Shown here: positions 58,441 through 61,657 of the stretch, in pieces
Layout: the number at the start of each line of letters is the position of its first letter
Numbering within the stretch: the first letter of the stretch is position 1
Source of the DNA: Actinomycetaceae bacterium
GTDB lineage: Bacteria > Actinomycetota > Actinomycetes > Actinomycetales > Actinomycetaceae
Direction of reading: 5' to 3'
DNA length: 61,657 bases
Assembly (NCBI GenBank): GCA_030532245.1
Contig: JAUNLN010000011.1
Span: 1-61,657, forward strand
Translations under genes and position numbers: made by a program
Notes under the pieces: generated by a model
What the model was told of the DNA's origin: nothing
What the model saw: the letters and a program-made list of their open reading frames with translations, nothing else
Database searches by the model: none

Positions 58441-61083
58441 GTGAGCAAAAGACTTTTGATTTTAGATGGCCATTCGATGGCGTTCCGCGCGTTCTACGCG
58501 CTACCCGTCGATTCGTTTGTTACGAGCACGGGGCAGCACACGAACGCGGTGTACGGGTTCGTGTCGATGCTTGTGAAGATGATTGAGGATTACGAGCCGA
58601 CGCACGTGCTTGCGGCGTTTGACGCGGCTGAGAAGTCTTTTCGCACCGAAGAGTACCCGGAGTATAAGGCTGGCCGGGCGAAGACTCCGGAGGAGTTTAA
58701 GAGCCAGGTGCCGCTGATCCAGGAGGTGCTTGGCAAGCTTGCGATTCCCGTGGTGGTTAAAGAGGGGATCGAGGCCGACGACGTTTTGGCGACCGTGGCA
58801 ACGATGGCGGAGGCGGAGGGCCTGCAGACCTTTGTTGCGTCGGGCGACCGGGATTCGTTCCAGCTGGTTTCGCAAAACACGACCGTGATTTACCCCGGAC
58901 GCTCGCCCTCGGATCTTCGTTTGATGGATCCCCAGGCGGTGTTTGACCGCTACAGTGTTACGCCCGAGCAGTATCCGGAGCTTGCAGCGCTCGTGGGGGA
59001 GGACGCAGACAACCTCCCCGGTGTTCCGGGTGTGGGGCCGAAGACTGCGGCTCAGTGGATCGCGAAGTTTGGCGGTCTGGAGCAGATTTTGGAAAACACC
59101 GACAAGATCGGTGGCAAGCGCGGTGAGGCCCTGCGCGAGCATGTTGAAGACGTACGTAGAAACCGCAGGCTTAACGCCCTGCTAAGAGACGTCGAGCTTG
59201 ACTTCGACATTGAGAGCCTAGAGCGAAAGCCGTTTGACCGAAACGGTATTGAGGAAATGTTTGACACCCTCGAGTTTTCGACCCTGCGCAAACGCGTATT
59301 CGCAGTGGATATCGACGGCTCCTCAACCGAAGACGAAGAGCAGGCACAAGAGGCTGTAGAGGTGGAAACCTCCTCATACCCGCAGGTGTCGATCGCGAAG
59401 TGGAGCGAAAGCCTAGGTAAGAAGGATCCGCTCGCATTCCTGGTGGTGCCCGCGGGCTCCGATATAGAGGTAATGGTCTTCTACGCGAAGGGTAGGGCGC
59501 TCATCGTCGATCCTGCGGATCTTGACCAGCAGGGCGAGGAGGATCTGGCACAGCTACTTGATTCGGCGAAGCTGGTGATGCATGAGGCGAAGAAGGCGCG
59601 TCACCTGCTTGCGGCTAGGGGTATCGAGCTGGGCGAGGTCTGGTTTGAGGCGGAACTGGCTGCCTACCTGTTGCGTCCGGATCAGCGCGGCTACGAGATT
59701 CCGGCGCTTGCTAGGCGCTATTTGAACCGCTCGGTGGCGCAGAGCGAGAACGACGGGCAACTGTCGCTTCTTGCCGATCATTCGGAGAATGTGGAGCTCG
59801 CGCAGGCACTGTACGATTTGGTGGTGCCTTTGCGTGCTGAACTTGAGGAGCAGAATGCTCTCGAGCTGTACGCGACCATGGAGCTTGAGGTTCAAAACGT
59901 GCTGTGGAAGATGGAGCGCGTTGGTATTGGTGCCGATACGGATGTGTTGCGCCAAATGTCGCAGGAGCTAGACGCCCAGGTGAGTCGGGCTGCGGAGAGC
60001 GCCTATGAGGTTATCGGCCACGAGGTTAACCTTTCTAGCCCGAAGCAGCTTCAAACGGTGCTCTTCGAAGAGCTCGAAATGCCGAAGACGAAGAAGACGA
60101 AGACGGGTTACACAACGAACGCCGAGGCGCTTCAGAAACTGTTTGTGCAAACCGAGCACCCGTTCCTCGCTCACCTGCTTGAGCACCGCGACAAGATTAA
60201 GCTTCGCCAAACGGTTGACGGTCTGATTGGTTCCGTGCAGCCGGATGGGCGTATTCACACGACGTTCCAGCAGACGATTGCTGCAACCGGCCGCCTTTCT
60301 TCAACGGATCCGAACCTGCAGAACATTCCTGCCCGCACGGAGGAGGGGTTGAAGATTCGTGAGGCGTTCGTGCCGGGGGAGGGCTTCGACAACCTTCTGA
60401 CCGCAGACTACTCGCAGATTGAGATGCGCATTATGGCGCACATGTCTGGCGATGAGGCGCTGATCGAAGCGTTCAATTCGGGTGAAGACCTGCATAAGAC
60501 GATGGCTTCGATGGTGTTCCACGTGCCGGTGGAGGAAGTGGATTCGAACCTGCGTAGCCGCATTAAGGCAACCTCGTACGGCCTTGCTTACGGCCTGTCT
60601 GCCTACGGTCTTTCCCAGCAGCTCGGGATTAGCGTGCCGGAGGCGTCCAACTTGCGCGATAAGTACTTTGAGCGCTTCGGTGGCGTGCAAAGGTTCCTCG
60701 ACGGTTTGGTTGAGAATGCTCGCAAGGTTGGTTACACGGAGACGATGTTCGGTAGGCGCAGGTACCTACCGGATCTGAACTCGACGAATAGGCAACAGCG
60801 GGCGATGGCTGAGCGTGCGGCACTGAACGCGCCGATTCAGGGTTCGGCGGCCGACATTATTAAGGTCGCGATGATCCACCTTGATCACGCACTACGCGAG
60901 TCGGGGCTTCAGTCTCGCGTGTTGCTGCAGGTGCATGACGAACTCGTGCTCGAGATTAAGGACTCGGAGGCCGAAGACATTAAGAAGCTTGTAGCTGATT
61001 CGATGTCTAACGCGGCTCCGCTGGATGTTCCGCTCGACGTTTCTATGGGCGTGGGGAAGAATTGGCGGGCAGCCGGACACTAA
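58441..61083 (+). CDS. polA: DNA polymerase I
   Basis: An 880-aa repair/replication polymerase. N-terminal 5'-3' exonuclease/FEN domain (RLLILDGHSMAFRAFYALP; AAFDAAEKSFRTEEYPEYK; GIEADDVLAT; HhH GVPGVGPKTAAQWIAKFG). The middle 3'-5' exonuclease-like domain lacks the DEDD residues, as in other actinobacteria. The polymerase domain has DYSQIEMRIMAHMSGDEAL (motif A), RSRIKATSYGLAYGLS (motif B) and VHDELVLEI (motif C). ATG 58411 is possible, but GTG 58441 gives the usual MSKRLLILDG start; a TCTAAT box lies 9 nt upstream. rpsA follows. Confidence 0.96.
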   Translation: MSKRLLILDGHSMAFRAFYALPVDSFVTSTGQHTNAVYGFVSMLVKMIEDYEPTHVLAAFDAAEKSFRTEEYPEYKAGRAKTPEEFKSQVPLIQEVLGKLAIPVVVKEGIEADDVLATVATMAEAEGLQTFVASGDRDSFQLVSQNTTVIYPGRSPSDLRLMDPQAVFDRYSVTPEQYPELAALVGEDADNLPGVPGVGPKTAAQWIAKFGGLEQILENTDKIGGKRGEALREHVEDVRRNRRLNALLRDVELDFDIESLERKPFDRNGIEEMFDTLEFSTLRKRVFAVDIDGSSTEDEEQAQEAVEVETSSYPQVSIAKWSESLGKKDPLAFLVVPAGSDIEVMVFYAKGRALIVDPADLDQQGEEDLAQLLDSAKLVMHEAKKARHLLAARGIELGEVWFEAELAAYLLRPDQRGYEIPALARRYLNRSVAQSENDGQLSLLADHSENVELAQALYDLVVPLRAELEEQNALELYATMELEVQNVLWKMERVGIGADTDVLRQMSQELDAQVSRAAESAYEVIGHEVNLSSPKQLQTVLFEELEMPKTKKTKTGYTTNAEALQKLFVQTEHPFLAHLLEHRDKIKLRQTVDGLIGSVQPDGRIHTTFQQTIAATGRLSSTDPNLQNIPARTEEGLKIREAFVPGEGFDNLLTADYSQIEMRIMAHMSGDEALIEAFNSGEDLHKTMASMVFHVPVEEVDSNLRSRIKATSYGLAYGLSAYGLSQQLGISVPEASNLRDKYFERFGGVQRFLDGLVENARKVGYTETMFGRRRYLPDLNSTNRQQRAMAERAALNAPIQGSAADIIKVAMIHLDHALRESGLQSRVLLQVHDELVLEIKDSEAEDIKKLVADSMSNAAPLDVPLDVSMGVGKNWRAAGH

Positions 61084-61103
61084 TTGACGTTCGTTACACA
61101 AAG

Positions 61104-61187
61104 TCAGGGCAAATGCGGCGCAAAATGCGACCAACCTCTCACGTGATACGTGTCGTTTTTGGTACCTAACTTATGCATTTGCCCTGA
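61104..61187. repeat. Long inverted repeat with nested palindrome upstream of rpsA
   Basis: TCAGGGCAAATGC (61104-61116) and GCATTTGCCCTGA (61175-61187) are perfect 13-bp arms separated by 58 nt. Inside lies the palindrome CACGT-GAT-ACGTG (61140-61152). A near direct repeat GCAAATGCG/GCAAAATGCG follows the left arm. It could be the polA terminator, an rpsA leader structure or an operator; no U-tract follows directly. Confidence 0.6.
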
Positions 61188-61296
61188 TAGCATTGCCTCT
61201 GGCGTGCTTTGTAGTACAGTTTGTATTTGTGCGCAAGCACACCAAAATGTCCATATTGTCCACTACTAGATATCCGTATTCGGGGATTTAAACTTT

Positions 61297-61657
61297 ATGA
61301 CCAACTCTACCCCGCAGCCCGAGCAGGTTGCAGTCAACGATATTGGATCCGAAGAGGATCTTCTCGCCGCTATTGACGAGACCATTAAGTACTTCAAGGA
61401 AGGCGACATTGTCGAAGGCTTTGTAGTCAAGGTTGACCGCGACGAAGTCCTGCTAGACATCGGTTACAAGACCGAGGGCGTTATTCTTTCGCGTGAATTG
61501 TCGATCAAGCACGACGTTGATCCTGATGACGTCGTCGAGGTTGGCGATCAGATTGAGGCTCTTGTTCTCCAGATGGAGGATAAGGAAGGCCGTTTGCTTC
61601 TGTCGAAGAAGCGTGCTCAGTACGAGCGTGCCTGGGGCACGATCGAGAAGGTCAAGG
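61297..61657 (+). CDS. rpsA: 30S ribosomal protein S1 (5' part)
   Basis: The first 120 residues; the gene continues past the right edge. After an acidic N-terminus (about 25 residues, ending EEDLLAAIDETIKYF) the first S1 domain is complete: GDIVEGFVVKVDRDEVLLDI, GYKTEGVILSREL and GRLLLSKKRA. This domain binds the ribosome in S1 proteins, later ones bind mRNA. ATG 61297 has only a weak GGGGAT upstream. polA-rpsA order is common in actinobacteria. Confidence 0.95.
   Translation, partial: MTNSTPQPEQVAVNDIGSEEDLLAAIDETIKYFKEGDIVEGFVVKVDRDEVLLDIGYKTEGVILSRELSIKHDVDPDDVVEVGDQIEALVLQMEDKEGRLLLSKKRAQYERAWGTIEKVK

Overview
The window reads as a chromosomal segment of a high-G+C Gram-positive bacterium (Actinomycetota), most plausibly family Actinomycetaceae (Arcanobacterium/Trueperella-like). 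The taxon is an inference. It rests on a pupylation locus (arc, dop, pup, pafA), DUF3040 and DUF4191 proteins, an ANTAR response regulator (PdtaR type) near polA-rpsA, a GT4-type glycogen synthase divergent from glgC, an imuA'-imuB-dnaE2 mutasome with actinobacterial LexA boxes, and many start codons that follow a TANNNT box by six bases (leaderless-type promoters). No insertion sequence, prophage, CRISPR array or rRNA gene was seen.

Layout. (1) 1-8250: a host-glycan locus. A ROK kinase (cut by the left edge) and a SIS-domain protein diverge from a DeoR regulator and a GH112 phosphorylase for galacto-N-biose/lacto-N-biose. A lipoprotein binding protein and two permeases of a sugar ABC importer follow; no ATPase is encoded locally. 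(2) 8434-16790: spermidine-synthase-like protein, DinB, DUF3040, glgC/glgA, an ABC ATPase, NfeD, an SPFH protein and a histidine phosphatase. (3) 16987-21775: amino-acid ABC importer with a possible pair of ARG boxes, DUF4191, MFS exporter. (4) 21986-29919: kinase-like membrane protein, 2-oxo acid dehydrogenase E2 and E3, leucyl aminopeptidase, TrmL, a PEBP protein. (5) 30074-36356: SOS mutasome imuA'-imuB-tdk-dnaE2 with two perfect TCGAAC-N4-GTTCGA boxes. (6) 36471-45169: AI-2E family protein, HAD phosphatase, tRNA-Leu(GAG), DsbA-like, MazG-like, M3 peptidase, acidic protein, aldo/keto reductase, UppP, RecB-family nuclease. (7) 45268-53185: trmI-arc-dop-pup-pafA-FKBP-hisF-hisI, densely overlapping, with no 20S proteasome genes. 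(8) 53329-61657: solitary trpC, lgt, pyk, an orphan 67-aa gene, tRNA-Leu(CAA), pdtaR, thioesterase, polA, start of rpsA.

How the genes work together. The left end imports and phosphorolyses mucin- or milk-type disaccharides. The middle links DNA-damage-induced mutagenic synthesis with a thymidine kinase. The right half carries a pupylation pathway that appears to lack its proteasome, fused by overlapping stop and start codons to late histidine genes. The trpC locus keeps the neighbours (hisFI, lgt, pyk) of the usual actinobacterial his-trp region but has lost trpB and trpA there, and TrpC itself has an altered active-site loop.

The best candidates for something under-described are the tdk insertion in the mutasome, the LexA box abutting a leaderless dnaE2 promoter, the lone trpC, the short-variable-arm tRNA-Leu(CAA), and a nested inverted repeat upstream of rpsA.
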